In this document: positions 27,806 to 35,926 of the stretch, piece after piece
Layout of the letters: each line of letters begins with the position of its first letter
How positions within the stretch are numbered: the stretch's first letter is position 1
NCBI GenBank assembly: GCA_035703165.1
Contig: DASSYR010000093.1
Location: 38,519 to 102,518 of the forward strand
Length of the DNA: 64,000 nt
Direction: 5' to 3'
DNA from: AWTP1-9 sp035703165
GTDB lineage: Bacteria > Bacteroidota > Bacteroidia > Chitinophagales > Chitinophagaceae
Position numbers and translations under genes: made by a program
The notes under the pieces: generated by a model
The model's database searches: none
Seen by the model: only the letters and a program-made list of their open reading frames with translations
What the model was told of the DNA's origin: nothing

Positions 27806-30799
27806 ATGGAATACAAGTTCAGAGATATTGAAGAGAAATGGCAAAGGGAATGGAAAGAGAAAAAAGTATATAATGTATCCAACGATTCTCCCAAACCAAA
27901 GTATTATGTATTGGATATGTTCCCTTATCCAAGTGGTGCCGGTTTGCATGTAGGTCATCCACTCGGTTATATTGCCAGCGATATTTATGCCCGTTATAAA
28001 AGACTGAAGGGGTTTAACGTATTGCACCCGATGGGTTATGATGCTTTCGGATTGCCTGCCGAGCAATATGCTATTGAACATGGTATTCATCCGGCAATAT
28101 CAACAGCGGCTAATATTGATAATTTCAGACGTCAGTTAGATAAAATTGGTTTTTGTTATGATTGGGACAGAGAAGTTAATACATCAAAACCAGAATACTA
28201 TCGATGGACACAATGGATTTTTTTACAACTCTTTAATAGTTATTATAACCGTGGAAAGCAGAAGGCTGAAAGCATAACGCAATTAATAAAATTGTTTGAA
28301 CAACACGGCTCTGCTGCTCCCGGCATTGCGCCTTCAGCGTTAAGCTTTACGCCACAAGAATGGAAGGCTTTTGACAACGCAAAAAAACAAACTATCCTAA
28401 TGGACTACCGCCTCGCTTATTGCGGTTATGGCGAAGTAAACTGGTGCGAAGCCTTGGGAACCGTGTTGGCCAATGATGAAGTAGTGAATGGAGTGAGCGA
28501 ACGGGGCGGTCACCCGGTAGTAAAAAAGAAATTGCGTCAATGGTATTTGCGGATTACCGAGTATGCTGATCGTTTGTTAGAGGGATTGGAAAGAGTTGAG
28601 TTTAGTGAGGCGATGAAGGAAATGCAGAGTAACTGGATTGGGAAAAGTTACGGAGCAGAAATTGATTTTGCTATCAAAGGGTTCAATGATAAACTGCGAG
28701 TATATACCACCCGACCCGATACCATTTTTGGTGTGGACTTTATGGTGGTGGCGCCTGAACATGAGTTGGTGGATAAAATAAAATCCGGTACACAGGTAGC
28801 AGCCGTAGATGAATATGTGACTTATGTAAAAAGCCGCAGCGAAAGAGAAAGGATGGCCGAGAAAAAAATTACCGGTTGTTTTACCGGAGCCTATGCCATT
28901 AATCCTTTTGATGGCAGAGAAATTCCCATCTGGATAAGTGAATACGTACTGGCGGGATATGGTACCGGCGCTATTATGGCCGTGCCTTGCGGCGATGAAA
29001 GGGATTTCAAATTTGCGAAGCATTTTAATATCCCCATCACCAATATTATAGGGGCAGTGTATAATGGAGAAGAAGCCAATGCAACCAAAGATGCCATTCT
29101 GCAAAACAGTGGTTTCTTAAATGGAATGCTGATGCGGGATGCCATTGATGTAGTGAATAACAAAATTGAGGAAATGAGCATTGGCAAAAAGAAGGTGAAT
29201 TATAAGATGAGGGACGCAGCCTTTAGCCGACAGCGTTACTGGGGTGAACCGTTTCCCATTGTTTGGAAAGGTGAAGCGGCTTATGCTTTGGACGAATCAG
29301 AATTGCCGGTGGAATTACCCCACATGAACGAATTAAAACCCGGTGAAGAAGCCGAAGGGCCATTGTGGAATTTGCATGAATGGAAAAATTATAAAGGTGG
29401 CGTGAGGGAAGTAAACACGATGCCCGGTTATGCCGGTTCATCCTGGTATTTTTTACGTTACATGGATCCGCATAATGACAAAGAGTTTTGCAGCCGTAAA
29501 GCCAGCGATTACTGGGGGCAGGTGGATTTATATATTGGTGGTACCGAACATGCGGTAGGACATTTATTGTACAGCCGTATGTGGACAAAGGCTTTGTATG
29601 ATTTAGGATACATTGGTCATGATGAGCCGTATAAGAAATTGGTAAACCAGGGGATGATTACCGGCATATCTGAGCTTGCTTACCGATTTCATTCACATCA
29701 TAGCCTAGATACGGAAACTTCTGAGACAATAGAGGTAAAAACGAATTTATTTCCTTACCGTGTTCAACATAAAGATGGAAATATTTCTATGATCTCTATG
29801 GGTTCAAAGACTTACTCATATTATTTTTCTGCTGATTGTGTAATGGAAAAACAAAAAAATGATATGTCATTAATTCACATACCCATCAAATTTGTAAACA
29901 ATAATATTTTAAACATTGAAGAGTTAAGAGAAGAATGGAAAGATGAAGACATTGTTTTTGTGACAAAAAACGGGTTTAATTGTGAAGGAAAGTGGTATAA
30001 TTGGGACCAAGAAGAAATGTCATCAGAAAAATTTGTAACAATCTCTCAGTCTGAAAAGATGAGTAAGCGTTATCAAAATGTTGTCAACCCTGACGATATT
30101 ATTGATACTTACGGCGCAGATACTTTCCGTATGTATGAGATGTTCCTCGGTCCGGTAGAGATGAGTAAACCCTGGGATACCAAAGGAATTGAAGGCGTAC
30201 ACCGCTTCCTTAAAAAACTCTGGCGTTTATTCTACGACGAAGTAAAGGGCCAGGTATGGACTTCATCAGCCCCCTCTCCAAAGGAGAGGGCGGGGGGAGA
30301 GGCCGCAACCGATGCCGAATGGAAAGCCTTGTACAAAGGATTAAAAAAGATTGAAGAAGATACCGAACGTTTCTCTTTCAACACCGGTGTAAGTACCTTC
30401 ATGATATTGGTGAATGAGCTGAGTGATTTAAAATGTCACAAAAAAGAAGTGCTGGAAAAACTGCTGATTGCTTTAGCTCCGTATGCACCACATATTGCAG
30501 AAGAGTTGTGGAGTTTAATTCACTCCTCCCCGGGAGGGGGAGACCGAGAGGGGACAGGTACCATTTTAGATGCCGCTTATCCAACCATCGAAACAAAATA
30601 TTTAATTGAATCATCCAAAGAATATCCCATCAGTATTAATGGAAAGATGCGTACTACCATCAACATCGCTTTGGATGCTTCGCAACCGGAAGTGGAACAG
30701 ATTGTGTTGGCAAACGAAGTAGTGCAAAAATGGCTGGAAGGAAAAACTCCGAAGAAAATCATTTTTGTAAAAGGCAAAATGGTGAATGTAGTGGTGTAG
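27806..30799 (+). CDS. leuS: Leucyl-tRNA synthetase carrying palindrome-derived insertions
   Basis: The 997-residue class Ia synthetase charges tRNA-Leu. HIGH appears as HVGH (48-51) after FPYPSGAG, and KMSKS appears as KMSKR (751-755). The CP1 editing domain (~230-420) includes TTRPDTIFG and GTGAIMAVPCGDERD. A long segment between ~617 and 745 precedes the KMSK loop, as in other Bacteroidota LeuRS. Two foreign-looking peptides sit in the C-terminal anticodon-binding half: APSPKERAGGEAA (822-834) and SSPGGGDREGTG (907-918). Both are encoded by GC-rich palindromes. The protein is therefore longer than a typical LeuRS (~870-940). All key motifs are intact, so it is probably functional. Confidence 0.96.
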   Translation: MEYKFRDIEEKWQREWKEKKVYNVSNDSPKPKYYVLDMFPYPSGAGLHVGHPLGYIASDIYARYKRLKGFNVLHPMGYDAFGLPAEQYAIEHGIHPAISTAANIDNFRRQLDKIGFCYDWDREVNTSKPEYYRWTQWIFLQLFNSYYNRGKQKAESITQLIKLFEQHGSAAPGIAPSALSFTPQEWKAFDNAKKQTILMDYRLAYCGYGEVNWCEALGTVLANDEVVNGVSERGGHPVVKKKLRQWYLRITEYADRLLEGLERVEFSEAMKEMQSNWIGKSYGAEIDFAIKGFNDKLRVYTTRPDTIFGVDFMVVAPEHELVDKIKSGTQVAAVDEYVTYVKSRSERERMAEKKITGCFTGAYAINPFDGREIPIWISEYVLAGYGTGAIMAVPCGDERDFKFAKHFNIPITNIIGAVYNGEEANATKDAILQNSGFLNGMLMRDAIDVVNNKIEEMSIGKKKVNYKMRDAAFSRQRYWGEPFPIVWKGEAAYALDESELPVELPHMNELKPGEEAEGPLWNLHEWKNYKGGVREVNTMPGYAGSSWYFLRYMDPHNDKEFCSRKASDYWGQVDLYIGGTEHAVGHLLYSRMWTKALYDLGYIGHDEPYKKLVNQGMITGISELAYRFHSHHSLDTETSETIEVKTNLFPYRVQHKDGNISMISMGSKTYSYYFSADCVMEKQKNDMSLIHIPIKFVNNNILNIEELREEWKDEDIVFVTKNGFNCEGKWYNWDQEEMSSEKFVTISQSEKMSKRYQNVVNPDDIIDTYGADTFRMYEMFLGPVEMSKPWDTKGIEGVHRFLKKLWRLFYDEVKGQVWTSSAPSPKERAGGEAATDAEWKALYKGLKKIEEDTERFSFNTGVSTFMILVNELSDLKCHKKEVLEKLLIALAPYAPHIAEELWSLIHSSPGGGDREGTGTILDAAYPTIETKYLIESSKEYPISINGKMRTTINIALDASQPEVEQIVLANEVVQKWLEGKTPKKIIFVKGKMVNVVV
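30272..30302. repeat. Palindromic repeat inserted in frame in leuS (copy 1)
   Basis: CCCTCTCC (30272-30279) and GGAGAGGG (30283-30290) form a perfect 8-bp stem with an AAA loop, followed by CGGGGGGAGAGG. In frame it encodes PSPKERAGGE. Its GC-rich composition contrasts with the AT-rich gene around it. Confidence 0.65.
30523..30556. repeat. Palindromic repeat inserted in frame in leuS (copy 2)
   Basis: CTCCTCCC and GGGAGGGG flank a single C (30531) as an imperfect palindrome, followed by GGAGACCGAGAGGGG. In frame it encodes SSPGGGDREG. Layout (hairpin, short tail ending in a G-run) parallels the copy at 30272. Confidence 0.55.
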
Positions 30800-30801
30800 G
30801 G

Positions 30802-30831
30802 GAGTGAGCTACTCCGAGGAGTAGTTCACTC
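30802..30831. repeat. REP-like hairpin upstream of the RAYT gene
   Basis: A 13-bp stem (GAGTGAGCTACTC pairing with GAGTAGTTCACTC, one G-T wobble) closes a CGAG tetraloop. It begins two bases after the leuS stop codon. The same hairpin with compensatory changes occurs at 31551-31580. Confidence 0.75.
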
Positions 30832-30887
30832 TGCAGTACGGAAATATAATACTGTTTTGTACCCAATGCTTAACTTTAAACTTTAAC

Positions 30888-31556
30888 ATGGCCATACCCC
30901 ATTATTTACTCGCTGCTTTTGAAGAAGGCGGGATTTACCATATCATCTGCAAAAGCATCAATGAAAAATCACTTTTCAGGGAAGACAGAAATAAGCATTT
31001 CTTTTTAAAAAAATATCAACAATTCCTGGCTGATTATATTGAGACGTTTGCATATTGTCTTTTAGATAATCATGCACATTTTCTTATTCGTATAAAAACC
31101 CTGAAGGAGATCACAGACAGGATATCACTTATTCCACCAAAAGAATTTACTATTCTTCAGGGAAGGTTTATGGAAAATGCCGAGTTATTGCTGAATGATT
31201 TAGTTATTCGTCAGTTTAATAGCTTTTTTGTTTCTTATACCCGATCATTTAATAACCTGTATAAAAGAAAAGGGCATTTGTTTGAAACGCCTTTTAAAAG
31301 AATTGTTATAACTGATTCGGCTCATTTTTCTCAACTGGTTATTTATATACATGCCAATCCGCTGAAACATAGATTTGTAAATGATTTTACCGGTTATGAA
31401 TGGTCTTCATACAAAGAACTTATAAATAATTTCTCTCACTTGTTAAACCGGGATTATGTGATAGAGTGGTTTGGAGGGGAAGAGAGATTTATTAAGATTC
31501 ATAAGGAACAAATACAGTTTTATTATGATCTTCCGTTAACCTACGCCACAGAGTGA
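30888..31556 (+). CDS. REP-associated tyrosine transposase (RAYT, Y1 HUH family)
   Basis: The 222-residue protein belongs to the IS200/IS605-like Y1 transposase superfamily. The HUH motif is HAH (62-64) in LLDNHAHFLIRI. The candidate nucleophile is Y117 in FVSYTRSFNNLYKRKGHLFE. A YIHANPLKH block (153-161) is typical of RAYTs. RAYTs nick single-stranded DNA at hairpins and are thought to mobilise REP sequences. Matching hairpins flank the gene at 30802 and 31551. The second hairpin provides the last codon (GAG) and the TGA stop. No second ORF or insertion-sequence ends are visible, so this is a domesticated or solitary unit. Confidence 0.9.
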   Translation: MAIPHYLLAAFEEGGIYHIICKSINEKSLFREDRNKHFFLKKYQQFLADYIETFAYCLLDNHAHFLIRIKTLKEITDRISLIPPKEFTILQGRFMENAELLLNDLVIRQFNSFFVSYTRSFNNLYKRKGHLFETPFKRIVITDSAHFSQLVIYIHANPLKHRFVNDFTGYEWSSYKELINNFSHLLNRDYVIEWFGGEERFIKIHKEQIQFYYDLPLTYATE

Positions 31557-31580
31557 ACCACTCCGAAGAGTGGCTCACTC
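31551..31580. repeat. REP-like hairpin overlapping the RAYT stop codon
   Basis: GAGTGAACCACTC and GAGTGGCTCACTC form a 13-position stem with one A-C mismatch and a CGAA tetraloop. Compared with the 30802 copy, a T-A pair has become C-G, a compensatory change that argues the structure matters. The RAYT stop codon (31554-31556) lies inside. Confidence 0.75.
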
Positions 31581-31639
31581 AGCAAACCCGGCACACAGAT
31601 TTAAAAATAAAATTGACCCGATGTGAGTAATTTTGTTTT

Positions 31640-32347
31640 ATGCAGACGGAAAAATTAATAGCCACAATACAAAAACACCAAAGGGAATTTCATCCTGTGG
31701 TTGCCTTTAATCCATTAATTGATAAATTATTGCCGGTAGACTTTACAGAAACAAATAAAGAATTGACTCCGGAATTATTGGGAGACGCTGTGATGTTCAC
31801 AAACTATATTCACCATAAACTACAAGCCGCCGGATGCTTACTTGGTATTGGCGGTTATGCTGAACACCGTACCGTTTATAGCAGAAGCAACATATTTGAT
31901 GCTGATAAACCCGGTGAAGAGCCCAGGCGGTTGCATTTGGCCACGGATATATGGGGCAAAGCTGGAACAAAAGTATATGCCCCATTGGGCGGAATGATTC
32001 ACAGCTTTGCTTATAATAATCGTTTCGGAGATTACGGCGCTACCATTATTTTGTTGCATCAGTTAGATGGGATTCCATTTTATACCCTGTACGGCCATAT
32101 AAGTTTAAAAGATATTAAAAATCTGAAAGAAGGGTCTTACGTAAGCCGTGGACAAGTAATTGCTCATTTCGGAGAGCCCGACGAAAACGGTCAATGGCCA
32201 CCACATCTGCACTTTCAGGTTATAATTGATTTACAGATGCGGAAAGGAGATTACCCGGGTGTTTGTAAGTACTCAGAAAAGGCTCTTTATTTGGATAATT
32301 GTCCCGACCCCGATTTGATTTTGCAGATGAATCAATATTTACAATAG
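31640..32347 (+). CDS. M23/LytM-family metallopeptidase
   Basis: The 235-residue protein has an intact LytM site: H99 and D103 in RLHLATDIWG, and HLHF (189-192). YGHIS (H153) supplies the catalytic-type histidine. The family cleaves peptidoglycan cross-bridges, or acts as an activator when its site is degenerate. No signal peptide is evident: the N-terminus is MQTEKLIATIQKHQREFHP. The protein may therefore act in the cytoplasm, or its true export route is unknown. The first ~75 residues match no domain known to me. Its 3' end overlaps the convergent gene at 32339 by 9 bp. Confidence 0.88.
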   Translation: MQTEKLIATIQKHQREFHPVVAFNPLIDKLLPVDFTETNKELTPELLGDAVMFTNYIHHKLQAAGCLLGIGGYAEHRTVYSRSNIFDADKPGEEPRRLHLATDIWGKAGTKVYAPLGGMIHSFAYNNRFGDYGATIILLHQLDGIPFYTLYGHISLKDIKNLKEGSYVSRGQVIAHFGEPDENGQWPPHLHFQVIIDLQMRKGDYPGVCKYSEKALYLDNCPDPDLILQMNQYLQ

Positions 32348-32623
32348 AGCTTTTACAATTTCTTCCCATTCCTGTTTAAGTGTGTAATGAGGCATTGGTT
32401 TACCAGCCTGCCCGTACCAATAATTAGCGTTTCGATTATCACCTTCTTTGCGATGGAGATAAGCATGGATCCACGAGCCTGTTTTATCTTCTACCTCCTG
32501 TATAAGCGTATGCGCTTTATGCCAGTTACCCTTCCCGTCATACCAGAGCGATTGCAGGTAAACGGAAAAATCAGCTGGAGGAGCTGATTGCTTTAATGTT
32601 TGCATAAATGCATCAAAATTCAT
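32339..32623 (-). CDS. Conserved small cytoplasmic protein, unknown function
   Basis: The 94-residue protein lacks a signal peptide or membrane segment. It contains LQSLWYDGKGNWHKAHTLIQ and WIHAYLHRKEGDNRNANYW followed by YGQAGKPMP, a strongly patterned aromatic-rich sequence that I recognise as a conserved hypothetical family. Its role is unknown. The stop overlaps the 3' end of the M23 gene by 9 bp in the convergent direction. The reading frame has normal coding character, unlike the antisense frames here. Confidence 0.8.
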   Translation of the reverse strand: MNFDAFMQTLKQSAPPADFSVYLQSLWYDGKGNWHKAHTLIQEVEDKTGSWIHAYLHRKEGDNRNANYWYGQAGKPMPHYTLKQEWEEIVKALL

Positions 32624-32671
32624 GGTATAAAAATAAACCGATAATGTTGCAAAACATTACCGGTTTTATAA

Positions 32672-32698
32672 CTCCCCTTTTGGGAGGATTTAAGAGGG
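32672..32698. repeat. Palindromic repeat, intergenic copy related to the leuS insertions
   Basis: CTCCC (32672-32676) and GGGAG (32682-32686) form a hairpin with a CTTTT loop, followed by GATTTAAGAGGG. Hairpin plus a tail ending in GAGGG repeats the layout of the two copies inside leuS. Confidence 0.5.
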
Positions 32699-32703
32699 CT
32701 TTT

Positions 32704-33351
32704 TTACATTTTTAATAACTTAAATGCATGCGTCCATTGATTGTGAAGAAAGCCGGGAATACACCAAAGGATACATAGCGGCTCAATGGCACGAGCTGCC
32801 TCCATTTTGCCCATATCTTCCGTTTCCCATCCGAAAGTTGTTAAAATACCTGTAACCAATTTTTTGGCATTATCATCGTTACCGGCAATAAACATTGTAG
32901 GCTTACCTCCCGGAAAATCAGGTTTGTACATCAATGCATTGCCTACACAACTAAAAGCTTTCACTAATTTGGCATCAGGTATTTGCTTTTGAATTTTTTC
33001 CATTAGTGATTCATTCAAATCAGTAAAAAACCTTAGCACACCATTTACGGGAGCTTCTTTGGCAATAGGATTGGTAGCATCAATCACCACTTTATTTTTG
33101 AAATTTTCTATACCCGATTCGTTTATTACCTGGATAGCAACTTCACCGGCAACAGCTGTCACTAATATTTCCCCAAACGCCGCCGTTTCAGCAAAACTGC
33201 CGGTTTTACCATGGATATTTTCATTTTTCCATTTTACCACTTCATCTTTTAATATATTTCTTGTACCCAGCATCACTTCATTTCCCTCTTTTAAAAATGC
33301 AGATGCTAATACACGACCTACAATACCGCTTCCTATAATTCCTATTTTCAT
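32704..33351 (-). CDS. NADPH-dependent oxidoreductase, F420-reductase-like fold
   Basis: The 215-residue protein begins MKIGIIGSGIVGRVLASAFL, a Rossmann GxGxxG motif, and follows the NADP/F420-oxidoreductase (PF03807) pattern with GNEVMLGTRN binding the NADP ribose phosphate and VVIDATNPI later. F420 is not expected in Bacteroidota, so another redox partner is likely. It starts 18 nt after the NmrA-like gene on the same strand and is probably in the operon controlled by the MarR-type palindrome at 34287. Confidence 0.85.
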   Translation of the reverse strand: MKIGIIGSGIVGRVLASAFLKEGNEVMLGTRNILKDEVVKWKNENIHGKTGSFAETAAFGEILVTAVAGEVAIQVINESGIENFKNKVVIDATNPIAKEAPVNGVLRFFTDLNESLMEKIQKQIPDAKLVKAFSCVGNALMYKPDFPGGKPTMFIAGNDDNAKKLVTGILTTFGWETEDMGKMEAARAIEPLCILWCIPGFLHNQWTHAFKLLKM

Positions 33352-33369
33352 AATTTATTTATTTTATAA

Positions 33370-34269
33370 TTATTGATTTTGTTTATAGACAAATGCATAC
33401 ATTTTTGCAAAATCTGCCAGTTTGGTTTTTCCTAAGGTCAATGGACGGTTGGCCCAATAATCTTCATACATCTTACCCGAAGCAATTGCCTGTCCCATTT
33501 CTACAAAATTTTTTGCAACTTCTTCAGTAAAACCAGCCTGAATCATTCCACTCAATGCTTGTTCATTACTAAAAGTTACCCATTGAAGTTCCGGTTTGCC
33601 GATGGCAGTACCCAGTGTTTTTGCCAATTCATCTGTAGTCACTTCGTCACTCGCAATGTATCGAACGGTGTGACCGGTGAAATTCAGGTTATTTAATTCT
33701 TCAAATGCCGCCTCCGCAATATCATTTGTATCTACAATGGCAAACTTGAAACCATGTCCTCCGAAATTATTACCTATTATATTCATGGTTTTAACCGTGT
33801 TCATACTAGCCAGGAAATTGCTGTAAAAAAACACCGGACGCAAATGTTTTATATTCACGCCGGCTAATTCATTTAATGCGGATTCCACCTTAAATAAGCC
33901 GCTTACAGGTCCGCAACCATCAGGCAAATGAGCACCGACACTGCTAAGATTTACTACATATTTAATATGATTAGTCTTAATAGCTGCGGCATAATTTTTC
34001 CCTACTTGGCCTATAGTTTCCTTCCAATTGGCAGTAATGTTATAACGGGGAGGTATCATGGTATAAACCGCATCTGCTCCGGCAAAAGCCTGTGTTAGAA
34101 AAGACACATCATCTACATTGCCAATGGCAGCCTTCGCTCCTACATCTGTTAACCCTTTTATATTAGCAGCACTGCGGCTAATTACGGTTACGCGGTGACC
34201 GGCCTTTAATAAGGCTAAGGTTAGTGGTCTGGAAATATTTCCGGCGCTACCGGTAATTATGTACTTCAT
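33370..34269 (-). CDS. NmrA-like NAD(P)-binding protein
   Basis: The 299-residue atypical short-chain dehydrogenase has the N-terminal motif ITGSAGNISRPLTLALLKAG (GxxGxxx variant) and continues with VISRSAANIKGL and NVDDVSFLTQAF, the NmrA/HSCARG pattern. Such proteins act as quinone oxidoreductases (QorB-like) or NADP sensors. Its substrate is unknown. A palindrome shared with the marR promoter lies 18 nt upstream of its start, so it is a likely target of the neighbouring MarR regulator. Confidence 0.87.
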   Translation of the reverse strand: MKYIITGSAGNISRPLTLALLKAGHRVTVISRSAANIKGLTDVGAKAAIGNVDDVSFLTQAFAGADAVYTMIPPRYNITANWKETIGQVGKNYAAAIKTNHIKYVVNLSSVGAHLPDGCGPVSGLFKVESALNELAGVNIKHLRPVFFYSNFLASMNTVKTMNIIGNNFGGHGFKFAIVDTNDIAEAAFEELNNLNFTGHTVRYIASDEVTTDELAKTLGTAIGKPELQWVTFSNEQALSGMIQAGFTEEVAKNFVEMGQAIASGKMYEDYWANRPLTLGKTKLADFAKMYAFVYKQNQ

Positions 34270-34286
34270 AATTGGTTATATTTTAA

Positions 34287-34298
34287 TTGTATATACAA
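34287..34298. promoter_or_regulatory. MarR-type operator upstream of the NmrA-like gene
   Basis: TTGTATATACAA is a perfect 12-bp palindrome 18 nt upstream of the start at 34269. The same core recurs, extended to 16 bp, in the marR promoter at 34768. Confidence 0.6.
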
Positions 34299-34314
34299 AT
34301 ATTTGTAAAAAAAA

Positions 34315-34710
34315 TTAATCAGTTAGTTTATCTACCAGTTTATTCATATTACTAACCATCCTGGTGCTTTCCTCTTTGCCCAATATGGCTGAATAGGCTT
34401 GGTAAAAATGATTCAGGCACTCATGCAATTCCGGCAATAGTTTTTTTGCCTTAGGGGTAGGATATACATTTGTTAATTTTCCTTCAGTAGTTCGAACCAC
34501 TAATTTTTTCTTTTCCAGTTTTTCAATCAAACGTGTAATGGTGCTTGGCGTAAGCAACAAATGCTCTACTAAGGCAGAGGGCTGAATACCCGGTTCATCA
34601 ATTACCAGCATTAGTAAATAAGCATGGCTGGGAGAAAGATCAACCTTTTTCCAACTTTCAGTAGCCAGCCTTTCCATTTTTCGGGCAAGGGCATTGCTCG
34701 AAAAATACAT
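34315..34710 (-). CDS. MarR-family transcriptional regulator
   Basis: The 131-residue protein is a winged-helix regulator: PSHAYLLMLVIDEPGIQPSA, then LLTPSTITRLIEKLEKKKLV (recognition helix) and a wing with RTTEGKLTNVYPT. The ATG at 34710 is chosen because a good promoter (34750-34782) puts the transcript start near 34745. A GTG at 34743 would add CQC-containing residues but would sit at the transcript start. MarR proteins commonly sense phenolics, quinones or oxidants. Palindromes at its own promoter and before the adjacent reductase gene indicate autoregulation and local control. Confidence 0.87.
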   Translation of the reverse strand: MYFSSNALARKMERLATESWKKVDLSPSHAYLLMLVIDEPGIQPSALVEHLLLTPSTITRLIEKLEKKKLVVRTTEGKLTNVYPTPKAKKLLPELHECLNHFYQAYSAILGKEESTRMVSNMNKLVDKLTD

Positions 34711-34749
34711 ACACTGACAGTATTTACTGTTTGTTGCTCTCACAGAGAA

Positions 34750-34783
34750 CAAAGATAAGTTATTTTTATTTGTATATACAAAT
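34750..34783 (-). promoter_or_regulatory. marR promoter with overlapping palindromic operator
   Basis: On the minus strand, TTTG (34782-34779) and TATCTTTG (34757-34750) form a Bacteroidetes promoter with 21 nt spacing. ATTTGTATATACAAAT (34768-34783), a perfect 16-bp palindrome, covers the -33 element, so binding would block polymerase. Confidence 0.65.
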
Positions 34784-34855
34784 ATTTTTTTTAATTTCTC
34801 TATGTCCTCACAAATTTTCAAATTAACAATCGCCAAATTACCTAATTTGCATCCA

Positions 34856-35890
34856 ATGGCTAATCCAAATTTAAATAGCGATAAAGAGTTTTTAAACCCT
34901 GCTGACAGAGAGTTTGAAAATAGTATCCGGCCATCAATAATGGAGGATTTTGCAGGGCAGCCACAGATAATAGAAAATCTCCGCATATTTATTAAAGCTG
35001 CAAAAATCAGAGGAGAGGCATTGGATCATATTTTATTTCACGGCCCCCCGGGTTTGGGTAAAACAACCTTAAGCAGAATTGTTGCCAATGAAATGGGTGT
35101 AAATATTAAAGAAACATCGGGACCTGTAATAGAAAAACCGGGTGATTTAGCAGGATTGCTTACCAATCTTCAGCCCAATGACGTTTTATTTATTGATGAA
35201 ATACACCGGTTGAGCACAGTGGTAGAAGAATATTTATATGCTGCCATGGAAGATTATCGTATTGATATCATGATTGATACCGGCCCCAGTGCCAGAAGCA
35301 TTCAATTGTCACTTCATCCTTTTACATTAATTGGAGCTACCACAAGAAGTGGGTTATTAACTGCCCCTCTTTTGTCAAGATTTGCCATTAAATCGAGACT
35401 TGAATATTATAATTCCGAAACACTTAAAGGCATTATTAAGCGGTCTGCCAATATTTTAGGAACCAGAATTAAATCAGATGCTGCCGGAGAAATTTCCCGT
35501 CGCAGCAGAGGGACACCCCGTATTGCTAATGGCTTGCTTAGAAGAGTGAGAGATTTTGCACAGGTGCTGAATGATGGAGAAATTGATTTGGGTATTACGC
35601 AACATGCATTAAAAGCGCTGCATGTGGATGAACACGGGCTGGATGAAATGGATAATCGGATTCTTTCAACTATTATCGAAAAATTTAAGGGCGGGCCGGT
35701 AGGCATTACAACCATTGCAACTGCTGTTGGTGAAGAGCCCGGAACGATTGAAGAAGTATATGAACCTTTTTTAATACAAGAAGGTTTTTTACACAGAACA
35801 CCCCGGGGAAGAGAAGCTACAGACAAAGCATACGAGCATTTGGGTAAAAAACCCTTTGGAAAAAGTGGTGATAATTTATTATTTACCTAA
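34856..35890 (+). CDS. ruvB: Holliday junction branch-migration helicase RuvB
   Basis: The 344-residue AAA+ motor drives branch migration with RuvA. Visible motifs are Walker A GPPGLGKT (63-70), Walker B LFIDEIHR (111-118) and sensor 1 in LIGATTRSG. A C-terminal winged helix carries EPFLIQEGFLHRTPRGR. The start MANPNLNSDK at 34856 is preferred over an upstream ATG at 34802, because homologues begin in this way and a -7-like element (CTAATTTG) sits just upstream. That leaves only about six nucleotides before the ATG. Confidence 0.96.
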   Translation: MANPNLNSDKEFLNPADREFENSIRPSIMEDFAGQPQIIENLRIFIKAAKIRGEALDHILFHGPPGLGKTTLSRIVANEMGVNIKETSGPVIEKPGDLAGLLTNLQPNDVLFIDEIHRLSTVVEEYLYAAMEDYRIDIMIDTGPSARSIQLSLHPFTLIGATTRSGLLTAPLLSRFAIKSRLEYYNSETLKGIIKRSANILGTRIKSDAAGEISRRSRGTPRIANGLLRRVRDFAQVLNDGEIDLGITQHALKALHVDEHGLDEMDNRILSTIIEKFKGGPVGITTIATAVGEEPGTIEEVYEPFLIQEGFLHRTPRGREATDKAYEHLGKKPFGKSGDNLLFT

Positions 35891-35926
35891 AAAGTTTCAT
35901 TTTACAAGGAATCGAAAAAGTTGTTT

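Noticed and set aside
34711..34986. N-terminal extension of the MarR regulator
   Set aside because: The extra frame runs antisense to ruvB and through the marR promoter, so it cannot be translated from the predicted transcript.
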